The notes beneath the pieces were generated by a model that searched no databases, was not told where the DNA came from, and worked only from the letters and a program-made list of their open reading frames with translations. DNA of 64,000 nt from NCBI GenBank assembly GCA_047967505.1, contig CM106539.1. One strand, 5' to 3'. Below are positions 31,299 to 42,600 of this stretch, piece after piece (position 1 is the first letter of the stretch; each line of letters opens with the position of its first letter). The translations under genes and the position numbers were made by a program. Origin of the DNA: Dipteris shenzhenensis. Lineage: Eukaryota > Polypodiophyta > Polypodiopsida > Gleicheniales.

Positions 31299-33700
31299 CC
31301 TGGCACTCGAGGTGGTAAAACTTTTTGCAAAAATTGGAAGACTCGAACCCTTACTGGAAATAGTCCATCAAGTGGACCTTGATAGTGTGGGTTAAGTTTA
31401 GATCGATTAATAGCTGCCTTGGTAGCAATTGGGTCAGCTTCCTCTATGTCTGCCCTACAACTATCATTCAGCTCTGGTTCCTCATGGCATCTGATTCTGT
31501 TTAGCATTCTGTGCTGCAGCTTTGAGGTTCCAATTCTTGTGCCATAATCTCATAGGCATAAGCAGTAGATGCAAATGCCTCATAAGGTCATTGTGCAATA
31601 AACAAACAAGCATTTCTTAAGATTGGACCATAGGCCCTGAGATGTTTTGGCTAGTTGTGTCTTCATATTTATGAGATCAGAGGAGCTTAAGAAAATACCA
31701 TCAACTTCCTCTTCCATTTCCGTGAGTTTCTGATCAACCCCTTCTAAGGCATTTATTCGTTCCTTGACTAATAGATTCTCAATGTTCAAGTCGAAATGGG
31801 TTGCACCCATTCACTATAGGAAAAACTTTGCCTTCATTTCTTCCAACCAAGTCATGACAGTAGGTAGGCATTCTTTTTGCACTCTCACCTGGGCAGTGAG
31901 TTTGGAGACTTGTTTCTCCTGCATGGTTCTGTACTGTGCATATTCCCTCTTGACCTCCTTGAGCTCCAACTAATGGCATGTAGCTTTTTTTACATGTCGG
32001 CTTGCTTCAGCATGTATTCATGGCCAGCCTTCTTGTCTTCTGTTAATTCCTATACTTGTTGCCTCAGTTGCAGCTAAATTGTCCTCTGCTCATCAACATA
32101 GTTCTATAAAACTCTCAGTGCATGTTCTACTTCCCTCTCACTTCCCTATTGGCCTGTACTCCTTCTGTAGTCAGATTCTTCAACTTTTGTTTTGGGGATG
32201 CCTGCAGGTCGGCGGCCAGGCTGTCAATAGGGGAAAATTGTTTGAAAGAGCTCCTGGAAGGTGTTGTAAGGAGAATGCTAGCAATGTTATCTTCAGTTTG
32301 TTCTAGCTCTCTGGCTTTTGAAGCACAGACTTTGACCAAAGATTTAACTTGATCTTCTTGGAAGATTTCGGCTCTTCTGGTGAGGCTAGCAACCCTTCTC
32401 ATGCAAGAGGTGTATCCTACAGTCGCTCTGCCAGGGATTGGTCGTAGATCACCATAGTGGCTTCCTCTTTTGAGTATTGGGCATCTTCTAGGGCTTGCAT
32501 CATGTCTCTCTTTTTCGTGCCCTCCTCGGGTGTTTTCTCCTGCTTTGCTTTGGTGCACTCTCCATTGTAGTGTTGGACTATCTCCGAGCCCTTTGCATCC
32601 ATTTGACTGGCAAATTCGAAAAAGGCTGCAACGAACAGCCCAATCTTTGAATGAGCATTGGAGGCTCTCAAGTCTTTTTTGGCAATTTCGCTCATCAGTC
32701 GAGAGTGTAGGAGATGAGGCCATGAAATCTTGGTCCCCTTTTCAGCCGCACTAAGGGTAGCATAGGAATCTCTACTCATAGTGTTAGTTTTGACGAGTAG
32801 CTACATCCGCTCAAGATACCACACGAATTGTTGTCGTCTCCTCAAATCTTGGACGTTGTTGATGAAATAGTAGTTCTTTTGTGTCTCCGGGGGGCCAATT
32901 CCTTCTGCATGTCAAAGTCGACATCTTTTTTGTAGACAACCTCCTCATTTATGATTAGAACCTGAAAAACCTGTGCAATAATCTCAGGGGAAAGCATGAT
33001 ATTTCCAGCCAGCATACCTCTACTACATTGGAAACTTTCGTATTGTGTGAGAGCCTGCGGGGAAGCTTTCCATGATGCCCAAGGTAGGCTTGCGTACTGC
33101 AATAAGCCAATATTTTTCAGCCATTTTTGATGCTTTGACAAGTCCAATGACACTTTAAAATTTGCGAAGCTTGCTGTGAGCATTGGCTTTTTCTACAGTG
33201 GAAGAGGTGGTTCGTCATCTAATTCCATCTCCTTCGGATTGGGTATGTCGACATTCTTCTCCATGGTGGAGATTTGGCATGGGCTTTCCGAGCAGGGGTT
33301 AGAGATCGCTTAGGAGCCATGGCTGCATCAAGGAGCACTATTGTACTCAAGAGTTGGAGGTTGGGCTCGGGCTCTTCAGATGTGCTAGGAAATGTCAGGT
33401 GATGGGCACGTTTGGGCGCCATGTGTAGAGGGGGCTCGTGGGAAAAGCTTCTGTCGATCTTGTGTTTGAATGGACAGTTCGTCAGTGGCGCATGCAATGA
33501 GCTGGCAATGGTTTTCGACATATGTGAGGGACTGCTTATTAGCTTGCGTTTAGCACTATGGGATGTATTTGTGATGATGGAGTTCATCTGGGAGAGGTTG
33601 GGGAGAACGGCTAATGTGGAGGTGTGAGCCTCATCCGAATGAACAGGCTTGTCGACAATGGTCCGATTCATATCATGTACATCTATTGGCTATCCTGTCG
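31299..33700 (-). pseudogene. Extra ORF region downstream of integrase (ORF3), element B
   Basis: Fragments in changing frames: 33671-33219 (Ser-, Pro- and basic-rich, ending MAPKRSLTPARKAHAKSPPW), 33183-32842 (FKVSLDLSKHQKWLKNIGLL... MLSPEIIAQVFQVLIINEEVVYK), 32779-32417 (TLSAAEKGTKISWPHLLHSRLM... NAHSKIGLFVAAFFEFA), then a coiled-coil-like part (32300-31580) and an acidic tail (31507-31300). It sits where some plant gypsy lineages carry an additional gene between integrase and the 3' LTR. The 'LSPEIIAQVF' segment weakly resembles the putative plant transposon protein domain that occurs in such elements. It is not recognisable as an envelope: no signal peptide or strong membrane anchor was seen. 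Function unknown. Confidence 0.5.
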
Positions 33701-34198
33701 GTATGTAGAATTGAGCGCAAGTGAGACAGATTCCCTTGTTGTTAGCAGGGTCGGAGCGCTGTCAAAAACTCTTCAGTACATCGGAGCAGTGTCGGATGGT
33801 GAAATACTAGTCGCGAAGTGTTCCCTTCTACATGAAGTGGAGCGAAAGTGAATGTCAGAGTCGAATGCGAGTCGGAGTGGGGTCGGGTGGGATGAGTGAT
33901 GTCGCACGTGTCAGGCAGAGTCAGAGTCGTTCATCCACTTGCGGGCGCTTATTGGACTGGTGTTGGAGTCAGAGTTGGAGTCAGATCTTTCCTCGTCGGA
34001 CGGTTGTATCCAGGTTGTTGGAGCTAGGCTCACCACAGTGGGTGCTTCGTTTAAGTTTGGTATACCTGCATCACTGATTAGATTGGGCTAGTCTGGATTA
34101 GAGATTACCTGAATGTTGTTGTAGATGAAACAACATGTCGAACTGGTGTCGAGCTGTAGTTGGAGGTTGTTGAAGATAAATTTGTCAATCTAAATAGC

Positions 34199-35374
34199 TT
34201 AAACATATATATCATCTTGATTGAGGTCTTTACAGAGTTGCAGAGAGATTGTGTTTATCTTTTCTTGAGTGGGATCAGGTCCAATATAATGTTTGAGCTT
34301 GAAACCATTGACTGGTTTGTCAAATGTGTTCCCATGTAGATCAGCTAATTTGAAGGTACCTTGATCAAAAACTTCAAGCACCTTGAAGGGACCATCATAT
34401 ATGAGCTTGAACTTTCCTTGCATTTTTTCCAATTTCGTGTTAAACATTAACACTAAATCACCTTTTTTGAACAGTTTGAACTTTATGTTTCTATTTATCC
34501 ATGCTGCCCTTCTCTTTTGAGTTATATCAGGAGTATGTGAACTTGTGAGCCTATCCTCATCCAATTGCAGAACTTGTTCTAATTTTGCATTGATAGAATC
34601 TTCTGGGGATAATCTATTATCTATTGCCACTCTCAGGCTACCTACCAAAAATTCCATAGATACTACTGCTTCACAGCCATATACCAATCTAATAGGTGTT
34701 AACCCAATTGCAACCTTGTGTGTTATTCTAAGTGCCCATAATACTGAATCCAAGTGTTGATCCCAATCCTCAGGGTGATCAACAACAACTATTCTTCTGT
34801 AGACCTTTTTCATTAGTTTATTGGAGCTCTTAGCCTGCACATTGGCTTGTGGGTAATAGGCTGTAGGCTTTTTATGCAACATCATGTGCATTTTAGTCAT
34901 CTTTCGAATTGTTTTGTTGATGAAATGTGTTCCTCTGTCTGACACTATTTCAATAGGAACACCAAACCTGGTGACAATATTGTGATGAAGGAAATGTGCC
35001 ACAATTCTAGATTTGCATGTTTTGAGTGCTACAGCTTCAACCCATTTTGTACAATAGTCAGTGGCACCTAAAATATATTGATTACCTGAAAACTTTGCTG
35101 GAGGTTTGATGGGTCCAATAAAATCTAGTCCCCATTTCTGAAAAGGTCCCAAGGGGAGAATTGGTTGATGGGGCATCCTATCACTGTCAAGTGGTCTATC
35201 ATCTCTTTCACATGGCAAACATGCTTTGGCCCAATTATGAGCATCTTTTAAAACTATAGGCAACCATAAACTAGCTTGCAAAATCTTCTTACCTATAATG
35301 TCTCCAGAAAAGTGTCCTCCTGCAAATCCTCCATGGGCTTCAGCTAGGACAGCTTTCTGATCATGATTGGACAC
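34199..35374 (-). pseudogene. Gypsy element B integrase
   Basis: This open frame of 391 codons has no ATG at its start and is joined to RNase H through a frameshift. The N-terminal zinc domain is HGGFAGGHF...CLPC. The core contains GLDFIGPIK (first Asp), IVSDRGTHF (second Asp) and the segment PQANVQAKSSNKLMKK. Relatives have the catalytic Glu as 'GQ.E..N' in that last segment, but residue 182 here is Lys (codon 34829-34831). The C-terminal domain is present: NTKLEKMQGKFKLIYDGPFKVLEVFDQGTFKLADL and a short tail. Integrase would insert the cDNA into the genome. With E-to-K at the third catalytic position it should be inactive, although the rest of the frame is fully open. Confidence 0.9.
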
Positions 35375-35441
35375 ATCTTCTGATTACCTGGTCAATTCCT
35401 CTTCTACACAAAACACCAGCAATGGCTAGGAAAGGTCTGCT

Positions 35442-36926
35442 CTATAAAACAAGTTTCTTTCTATGATCCCTAGATAATGTTTCAGGGATCAAGCCATCTG
35501 TAAGAAAGAACAACATTTTATCATACCAATTTGGTGGTTCTTCAATTCTTACCATAAAAATGCATGCATCAGGAAGTTCATCTGGTATTCTTGTTGGAAT
35601 TTCTCCTAATAGCAACCTACTCAAGTAATCAACAATGGCATGTTGCTTTCCAAGCCTATGCACAATGCTATAGTCAAATTCCTGCAACAAAAGCATCCAT
35701 CTGGCCAATCTTCCTGTTAATTGTAGTTTATTCACTATGTAAATGAGAGCTTGATGATCCACATGGAAATGCACCTTGTTGCCCAATAAATAATGTATGA
35801 ATTTGTGCAATGCATAGATCATTCCAAGTGCTTCCCTTTCTGTGGCTGCATAGTTTCTCTCATGCTTAGTTAAGATTCTGCTGGCATAGTAAACTGGTCT
35901 GAACCACTTTGGTGTTTTTTGCTGCATATGTACTGCACCTACTACTGCATCAAAAGCATCAACAAAAACCTCAAGTGGAAGAGTCCAGTCAAGGGGTTGT
36001 TGTATAGGAGCTATCATCAACATCTTGTTCAGGATATTAAAAGCATATTGCTGTGCATCACCCCAGATGCATGGCTTTGTTTCCCGTGTGAGTTTTGTGA
36101 GAGGATAGCAAATGTCAGCAAGGTATCTAAGAAATCTACAGGTCCATTTAATTTAGCCTATAAATCTTTGAAGCTGCTTGATGCTTTTGGGTGGTTTGGC
36201 ATGTTGAATGGCTGAAACTTTGTTTGGATCTATTTCCATTCCATCTTGTGAGATAATGTGCCCTAGTAGAATTCCTCTACTTACAGCAACAAATGCACAT
36301 TTGGTTGGGTTTAAGCTTAGACCAACCATTCTACACTTGGCAAAGCATAAACTCAAGTGTTGTAGATGCTCCATTTTTTTCCCAAATACTGAAAAATCAT
36401 CAAGGAAAGCTTTCATGAAAGATGTCAGGTACTCAGCAAATACCTCCTGGATATATTTTTGAAATGTTGGAGGAGCATTCTTAAGACCAAATGTCATAAC
36501 ATTAGAAGCAAATACTCCCCATTCAGTGACAAATGTTGTCTTGTCTTTATCTTCAGGTGCCATTCTTATCTGGTTGTACCCACTAAAACCATCAAGAAAA
36601 CTATAGATTTCATGACCGACTACAACATCTAGTACAGAATCACAAAATGGTAGAGGAAAAGGGTCAGTAATCGTGGTAGCATTGACCTTTCTGGAGTCCA
36701 CACATATTTTGAGTTTTCCATTCTTTTTGGGCACAATCACAATAGGTGAAAGCCATGTAACATGGGTGAGAGGATAAATAAAACCAACTCTCAATAGCTT
36801 ATCAATTGCCTCTTTAACTTGTTTTACATAGTTGGGGCTCATTCTATACCTTCCCTGTACCACTGGGACAACATCTTGTTTTAAGTTGATTCTGTGTTGA
36901 TAGAACTTAGGGTCTACTCCCTTCAT
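35442..36926 (-). pseudogene. Gypsy element B reverse transcriptase-RNase H
   Basis: A single frame is divided by one TAA (36153-36155). The RT part starts MKGVDPKFYQHRINLKQDVVPVVQ and includes VPKKNGKLKICVDSRKVNATT, FLDGFSGYNQIRMAPEDKDKTTF, the LKNAPPTFQ block, the active site AFLDDF, and LNPTKCAFVAV...LGHIISQDG. After the stop, RNase H reads EVFVDAFDAVVGAV, the NYAATEREALGMIYALHKFIHYLLG block and HVDHQALIYIV. The stop falls in RFIG*IKW, where Gln is usual. Only a CAA-to-TAA change would be needed to explain it. The frame ends at 35442, then shifts into integrase. Confidence 0.92.
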
Positions 36927-37406
36927 ATCAATATAATGCCAGCAAAGACGTCTTTATACTTTGTCAATAAGTCTTTTAATGCCATTTTGAAAGGTGGAGG
37001 GAGACCTATACTTGCCAAAATTGTCTTGGGGTTGTGGGGGTCTCGAAGGTTCATCTCCCCCAAGTCATCTTGTCAGACTCTAGCACTCTTTTGCATATGC
37101 TCTTCAAATTGAGCTTCAGCTTCGAGGATGGCCTGTGTAGCTAATTTTTTATTTTCTTCATGTAGTGTGTCAGCTGGGTGGGCATGATTGTCGCTTGTGA
37201 TACTGTGGTTGATAGAATCTGCTTCCGACTATTTTTCTACCGTGTTTTGTTCTACCATGGTTAGATGGCTTTGTTTGTTGATTTGAGCATGTATATCGAT
37301 CAATAATTTTGATTACAAAATTACATCAATTTCAAATATGGGAAAAACAATAGGATTTCTCTTAAGAAAAATTTCCTTTTCATCTTCCTCAAATTCAGCT
37401 ATCATA

Positions 37407-37997
37407 TTAATGCCCTCTGCTTGTAGTGGGTTGAGCTTGTTTTGGGAAGCTTCTCTTTGAAGAGAGATTGATTTTAAACTTATTTTTGCCTTTCCTGGTC
37501 ATGATTCTTTCTGATCTCCAGTCTTGTTTTACTTTGGCAGCTCTTAGCCATGGCCTCCCCAATATCATGGAATATGCACAATCTCTTTCCTCCATCTTGA
37601 GCACCACAAATGTAAATGTGAAGGATAGTCCCATAATAGTAATCTCCTATCCTCTTAGTATTCCAAGAGGTTGTATCCTCCTTTGGTCAACTATTCTGAC
37701 CTGAAAAGGTGCTGGTGCAAGTTCATTGCAACAATTTTTTTTTAATAGATCCTCAGAGAGGATGTTAACTCCTGATCCTCCATCTGCCAATACTTCGGGG
37801 ATCCTTTGCCTTTTATAATCCAAACCTATGAGTGGGACTTGATAATCCACATCTTCAATACTGGATGTGTAAATGTTGGGTGTTTCCTCTTCATCATCAC
37901 TCTGTGGGTGATTTGTGGGTAGACGAGCGTTGTTAAAATGAAAATTCTGACATAATCGATGCTTAAAAGCTGGAACAAGATTCAAAAGTTGATCCAA
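37407..37997 (-). pseudogene. Gypsy element B aspartic protease
   Basis: Frame 37997-37647 has VPLIGLDYKRQRIPEVLADGGSGVNILSEDLLKK, where ADGG-GVNIL is the active-site loop. After a frameshift, 37634-37407 has the C-terminal flap and helix region with AYSMILGRPWLRAAKVKQDW. This enzyme would cut the Gag-Pol polyprotein. The usual D-S/T-G is D-G-G, as in several plant gypsy lineages. The frameshift near 37640 breaks it. Confidence 0.85.
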
Positions 37998-38429
37998 TGT
38001 TATTTGAATAGTGTGGGATCTTCATGTTCATGCTTGGCCTTTTCCTGTATTTGACTTCTGTTTTTGGAACTGTCTGTTCCTCTTTGATTTTTGTCAGCTT
38101 GACTCTGTCCCCACTATTTTTCTGCTCTGCTGGTTCTGGCCAGCAATTCCTTTTTATCTTTTGGAATATATCTCCTATTGGAAGAAGCTTGCACTGTTGT
38201 TTATGTGTCTAGAACCTTGTTAAGTTGTTGTATGTTGCCATGCTGAAGTTGACTAGATGTAGCTTGATGTCAGATGTTTTCTGTCGTAAGACTATCGGAC
38301 TGTGTTTGGAGTTGTCCAAGGTCTAGTTGAGACTTTCCCTTGTTTTGGAGCTGTGATCTCCGTGCTTCTAATGCTGCATTATTCTAAAGTATTTGTTGTA
38401 GAGCTTGATTTCTGACCTGTGTGATTGGG

Positions 38430-39785
38430 CTAGTTCATTGGTTTTGTTGTCATTCTTGGTGCATCTCCCAGGCCGGCGGGCATGGGCTTTGTACCTTTAG
38501 ATCTGATCACTGCCAATGCTTGTATATTACACTGGCTGCTTTGAGTTTTTTTATTGTAAGCCTCATTTATAAGATCCAAGTACACCATATGAATGCTTGC
38601 TAGGGGCTGTTGTTGTTGCTGATTCTGATTACCTATTGCATTATAATTGATGATGGGGATTCCTCTTTCTCCTCGGTGCTTGCACCAAAGTTCACATTGA
38701 GGACCTTGTCTGTGGCCCTCCATGCCACAGTATGTGCATGTTTGATCCTGGTTTTGTCCTTGTTCTTGATTCCCCCAATTCTGCTGATTGGGTCTTCTTG
38801 GTTGTGGATTGTTGAATCTTTGTTGTCCTTGCCTGCCTACTACAATCTGATTAGCTGTCACAAGTGGGGCTTGGCTTTTTGAGTTTTGTACATTAGGAGG
38901 AACTCTCCCCCTATAATTTGGATTATACCAGCATCTTTCTTTCTCATGATTGTCCTTCCCACAAAATGCAAAAGTAATTTTGGGTGGAGGTGGGGATGTT
39001 TTTAAAGTTTCCAATTGCTCCTTGATCATTTTCTCTAATTTAGAGAGCCTATCTATTTTCTTCTTGCCTTTTGATTTGTCTTTGTTCTTGCTCTGTCTTT
39101 TCTTTTTCTTAGAGGTCTCTTCCTCTTTACTCTCTTCATCTGATGTGTCATCTCTAGTTGCATCACTTTCCTCTTCTTCTGCATCAGTAGCTATTTCTGT
39201 TTCAAAATCTGTGTCAGAGTCGGAATGTCTTTTCTTCTTTTGTTTTTTGGATTTTGACTTTGTGCCAAGTCTTCGTTCTGCTCTTTGTGCAACATCAACC
39301 ATGTTGTTAAAATCATTTACTCCTCCGAGCTGATCTCTGCCAGCTACTGTTGTTCGTAATTCCTTGTTGAGTCCTTTATAAAAATAATCTCCCAATTGCT
39401 CATTAGTGGGTTGTTGATTGTTTGTTGATCTCTTATTCATAATTCTGAACATTTGCGCATAGTCTTCAACTAACAGATGTTTTTGCTTCATATTTCAAAG
39501 CTTCTTGAGTATATCTTATGGAGTTTTTTCTTTACAAAAATGGCTTAAAAAGGAAGTTTTCAATTCATCATAAGATTAAAAATGAGCTACACCATATTGC
39601 ATAAGCCAAATCATTACCTTACCATTAAAAGTTGCTACAAACTGTTTTTTTTTTGTGAGGTCTGGGAGTTGTCCGAATTCCACTTGCAGCCCATCTTGTT
39701 TCAAACAGTTCGACACGACTGTCTGGATCTTGTCCTTTCTTGTTGGTGAATTTAGCTGGCTTTACCAAGGGATTCTGCATTCTTG
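38430..39785 (-). pseudogene. gag: Gypsy element B Gag
   Basis: The N-terminal part at about 39785-39650 reads NPLVKPAKFTNKKGQDPDSRVELFETRW. A frame-shifted continuation carries VATFNGKVMIWLMQYGVAHF and SYDELKTSFLSHF, the gag core, with stops at 39576-39578, 39516-39518 and 39495-39497. From 39491 to 38430 the frame is open: QKHLLVEDYAQMFRIM, a long Lys/Glu/Asp-rich region, and two knuckle-like motifs, CGKDNHEKERC and CTYCGMEGHRQGPQC, followed by a Gln-rich segment. All three stops fall where Gln or Arg is expected. Gag would form the particle core. Confidence 0.82.
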
Positions 39786-40702
39786 GCTGCTATTGTTGTC
39801 TTTGAGGTGGAGCCTAGTGTCTCCTTTTTAGAGGTGGAGATAATGGATTGAAGTCGAGTTTCCTTCGAGCTCATACAAATAAGTGTGCTGTGAAATTTGT
39901 TGCAATACTCCTCTTGATTAATTCTTCAGCAGGTGATTGCACCATCAATTGGGTAAGTTCGATCGACTTGTACTTCACTTATTTCTATGCCATGCATAGA
40001 ATTGTTGGAAGAACTTGTTCCACTCAGTGTGTAATCTGGATGGTGGAAAATGTCATCTTGATCATATGTTTATGTGCTTGCTTCTAGTCTAGCATGATTT
40101 CTTATGAAATAGGCATAGCCAATTTGATGAGGTGACGTTTACTCCTAAGAGTTATCTGACATGGACCAAGGTACTCGCCATGTAAGATAAAAATCAAGCA
40201 CTTTAATCACTGGATACTGTTGAGTTTCATAAGGAGTCTGCTTGCACTTTCTCGATCTGGTGGCCTTTAGTAGTTAATTGTGCTTGTTGCACAGTAGGAT
40301 GCCAGTTTGCTTGTTCCACCCTTGTATTGTCGGGGATAGGAGTCGGACTAGGATCTACTTCTTGCTAATTGTGGACTTTGAGCTATAGCTTCATAGGCAC
40401 CTCACTCGTTGCACTGTATTCACTTGTCCAAAGTGTTGTGGCAAGTATACAGGTGATTTTCGTTGGATAAAATTAATACCAGAATGTCTTGAAGAAATTT
40501 CAACCGTGGTCCAGCTTCAAGTAATTTCTGAAGGATTTCACTTGTTCAATGAGGTTGTGTGCCTTTTCTGCATTACGAGCAGTTGTCTCTGTGACAATGC
40601 TTTGTTGTGTATTTGATTTTCTTGGAAGTTGTTGTGTCTGCTAGTCTATTCCTAGCAGCAACTGACAGTCAGAGTTTGAATGCAATAGAGGATTGCCAAC
40701 AG
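39786..40702 (-). other. Leader of gypsy element B, with likely PBS
   Basis: 0.9 kb between the 5' LTR and gag, without coding sense. Just inside the LTR the minus strand reads CTGTTGGCAATCCTCT. TGGCAATCC, starting at 40698, is the probable PBS; the tRNA species is not identified. Confidence 0.5.
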
Positions 40703-41151
40703 TGTTAGTGGTGTCTCCAAAAGGCTGGAAAACACCTACACATATCCACACCTAGCAATGGTAGTGCCAGGGTCGGAATTACATTTGACTAACATTGAAA
40801 AGATGAAAAGATAACTCAAAACATACAAAGAACTGAGATAACTGTGTATACAGTAGAAATGTTGCTAATAGTTTGTATTCCAGCATATCACAACAACAAC
40901 CCTCATATAGGAGGTGAAGATCAGCTTATAACATCGTCCAACTTCAGTCGAGTAATAGTAAGAAATAGAAATAGTTCAAAACATGATGTGGTGGGATAAG
41001 GCCACTATTATTGTGGCTGTTAAGGACAGTTATAACTGTCCCTATAGCTACAAAATTATCCACTACTTATACTAATGTAACTTCCCTTTACTAGGGGTGT
41101 ACCAACCCTCCTTGGGTGAAGTCTACATGGGTGGAGAGGTCACCCTCAACA
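40703..41151 (-). repeat. 5' LTR of gypsy element B
   Basis: Right-hand copy, 449 bp, with TGTTAGTGG...CTCAACA ends, matching 30866-31298. Confidence 0.92.
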
Positions 41152-41156
41152 GCTAA
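41152..41156. repeat. Target site duplication GCTAA (right)
   Basis: Exact copy of 30861-30865. Confidence 0.88.
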
Positions 41157-41990
41157 GGAAAAAACTATGCCGAAGGACAATGACTAGACACACATACCTA
41201 TGCAAAAGGATATTGGCATAGCTAGCAAGATGATCCATGCATGAATTAATTTAATGAATTTGACAAGCATGCAAGTATGCTTACTGAGATTGCATCTTAT
41301 TCTTTTCAATTTGGAACTGTACTAGTGTAACTAGTACAAATTTAATCATAAATGCATATGAGTCTGCTCCCAATTGAGTCGACAACTAATGGAGAGCCAA
41401 TGCCAAATGTCAAAGACATAATGCAACATGCTTACTCAAAAGAAAAACATATGTTTACATTCGAGAATTTGTGTCAAGCAACATCTTGTTGACTAAACAA
41501 TGTTTTTTATCTCAATACCAAGATGTCATGCAATGCCAACATAATATTTGATCCAAGTGTGCCCTATCCTCAACTCCATCACCCATGTAATAGTTCCTTA
41601 AAAGCAGAGATGCTTAATGATGGGATTCTTTCTAGAATATGTCTCTAAAGTGTCTTCCCTATGATTGACTTTATTGAATTCCAATCAAGTACTTGTACAG
41701 CTGCATTGATTGCTTCTACTTAAAATGACCATTGAAGATCCTTCCCTCTTATACCCATTATCACTTGACTTTCCCTTTCCCCTCCCTCATTTGTGGGGAT
41801 GTCCTACCCATGGGTCAGATGTCCCTTGATCCACATTTCTCTATAGTACTTGTCAAATTCCATCAATGTAAACTAACCTTTATAAATTACACTCCTCTAT
41901 GAGTATAAGGCATCTTCAACTTCTATGTGGTCTCATGTTCTACATTTTCCCTTCATTCCTTGAACTTGTCGAGGGCTTAAGAATTATTTG
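41157..41990. other. Right flank of gypsy B, unassigned
   Basis: Continuation of the sequence left of 30866. No gene or repeat recognised. Confidence 0.35.
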
Positions 41991-42142
41991 ACACATTTTT
42001 TGGAGATTAGGGGAGAGAGTGGAGTGCAAAAGATAGCTAACCATACACTATGTTGTATTGAAGACAGAATATATACATTTATCCCTTAGGGTTAAGATTA
42101 GGGTTTGACTATAGTATTGTGCAATTTACACCATCCTTAGCA
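41991..42142 (-). repeat. Possible copia 3' LTR edge with PPT
   Basis: On the minus strand, TTTAAGAGGGGG (about 42154-42143) is a polypurine tract followed by TGCTAAGGATGGTG, a plausible LTR start at 42142. The other LTR is absent, so the far border is only a guess. Confidence 0.4.
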
Positions 42143-42261
42143 CCCCCTCTTAAATTGCACTGGTTAAGAAGAGGGTGCATGTACATGATCTTTTTTGGAT
42201 TTTATTTGGTGCATATGATAGTAACCAAAACTAAAAATAATCAGAGTAGAATGTGCATCTA

Positions 42262-42600
42262 TAAGCAGGTTTACCCCATTTCTCCAAACATTGTTTAGTG
42301 ACTACATTCACTCTAGCTCCTCCATCAAGTATGGCCTCAATCTTTTTGTTATGGTAGGAAATGGGGAGCACAGCATTGGTGTTGTCACTCTCATAATATG
42401 GCCTAGCTTGTTGACTGGTACCATTGGGAGATCTTGAGTGTCCTTTGGATTTTCCACTATGGCTGGGTTAGTTGACTCGAGAGGCTATTTGCTCATTCAT
42501 CCAATCTGAGAGGTCCCTCCAAAGCATTGTAATTCCTTGCAATAATGCCACTATGGGCATCTTGGGCTTAGTGGATAAGAATATGACAAAAAGAATATGC
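42262..42600 (-). pseudogene. Gypsy gag-protease scrap joined to copia
   Basis: Minus strand: KMPIVALLQGITMLWRDLSDWMNEQ, then (frame-broken) YESDNTNAVLPISYHNKKIEAILDGGARVNVV, matching element C at 8850-8600 (MLIASLLRENPILWHDLSNWMN... VEAILDLG). It is fused to the end of the copia RNase H on the same strand near 42600. Here the protease loop retains DGG. Confidence 0.75.

Larger units (their letters stand above)
30866..41151 (-). mobile_element. Ty3/gypsy element B, full length, both LTRs
   Basis: Direct repeats at 30866-31298 (433 bp) and 40703-41151 (449 bp) start TGTTAGTGG and end CCCTCAACA on the plus strand. They are flanked by the 5-bp TSD GCTAA on both sides. Genes lie on the minus strand in the order gag (39.8-38.4 kb), protease (38.0-37.4), RT-RNase H (36.9-35.4), integrase (35.4-34.2), then about 2.5 kb of extra sequence to the 3' LTR. 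LTR divergence (many substitutions and a 16-base indel) makes it clearly older than the gag-only element. All main genes carry stops or frameshifts. Confidence 0.93.

Noticed and set aside
31238-33700. Envelope gene in gypsy element B
   Set aside because: No signal peptide, cleavage site or transmembrane anchor seen; the charge pattern and coiled coil suggest another type of protein.
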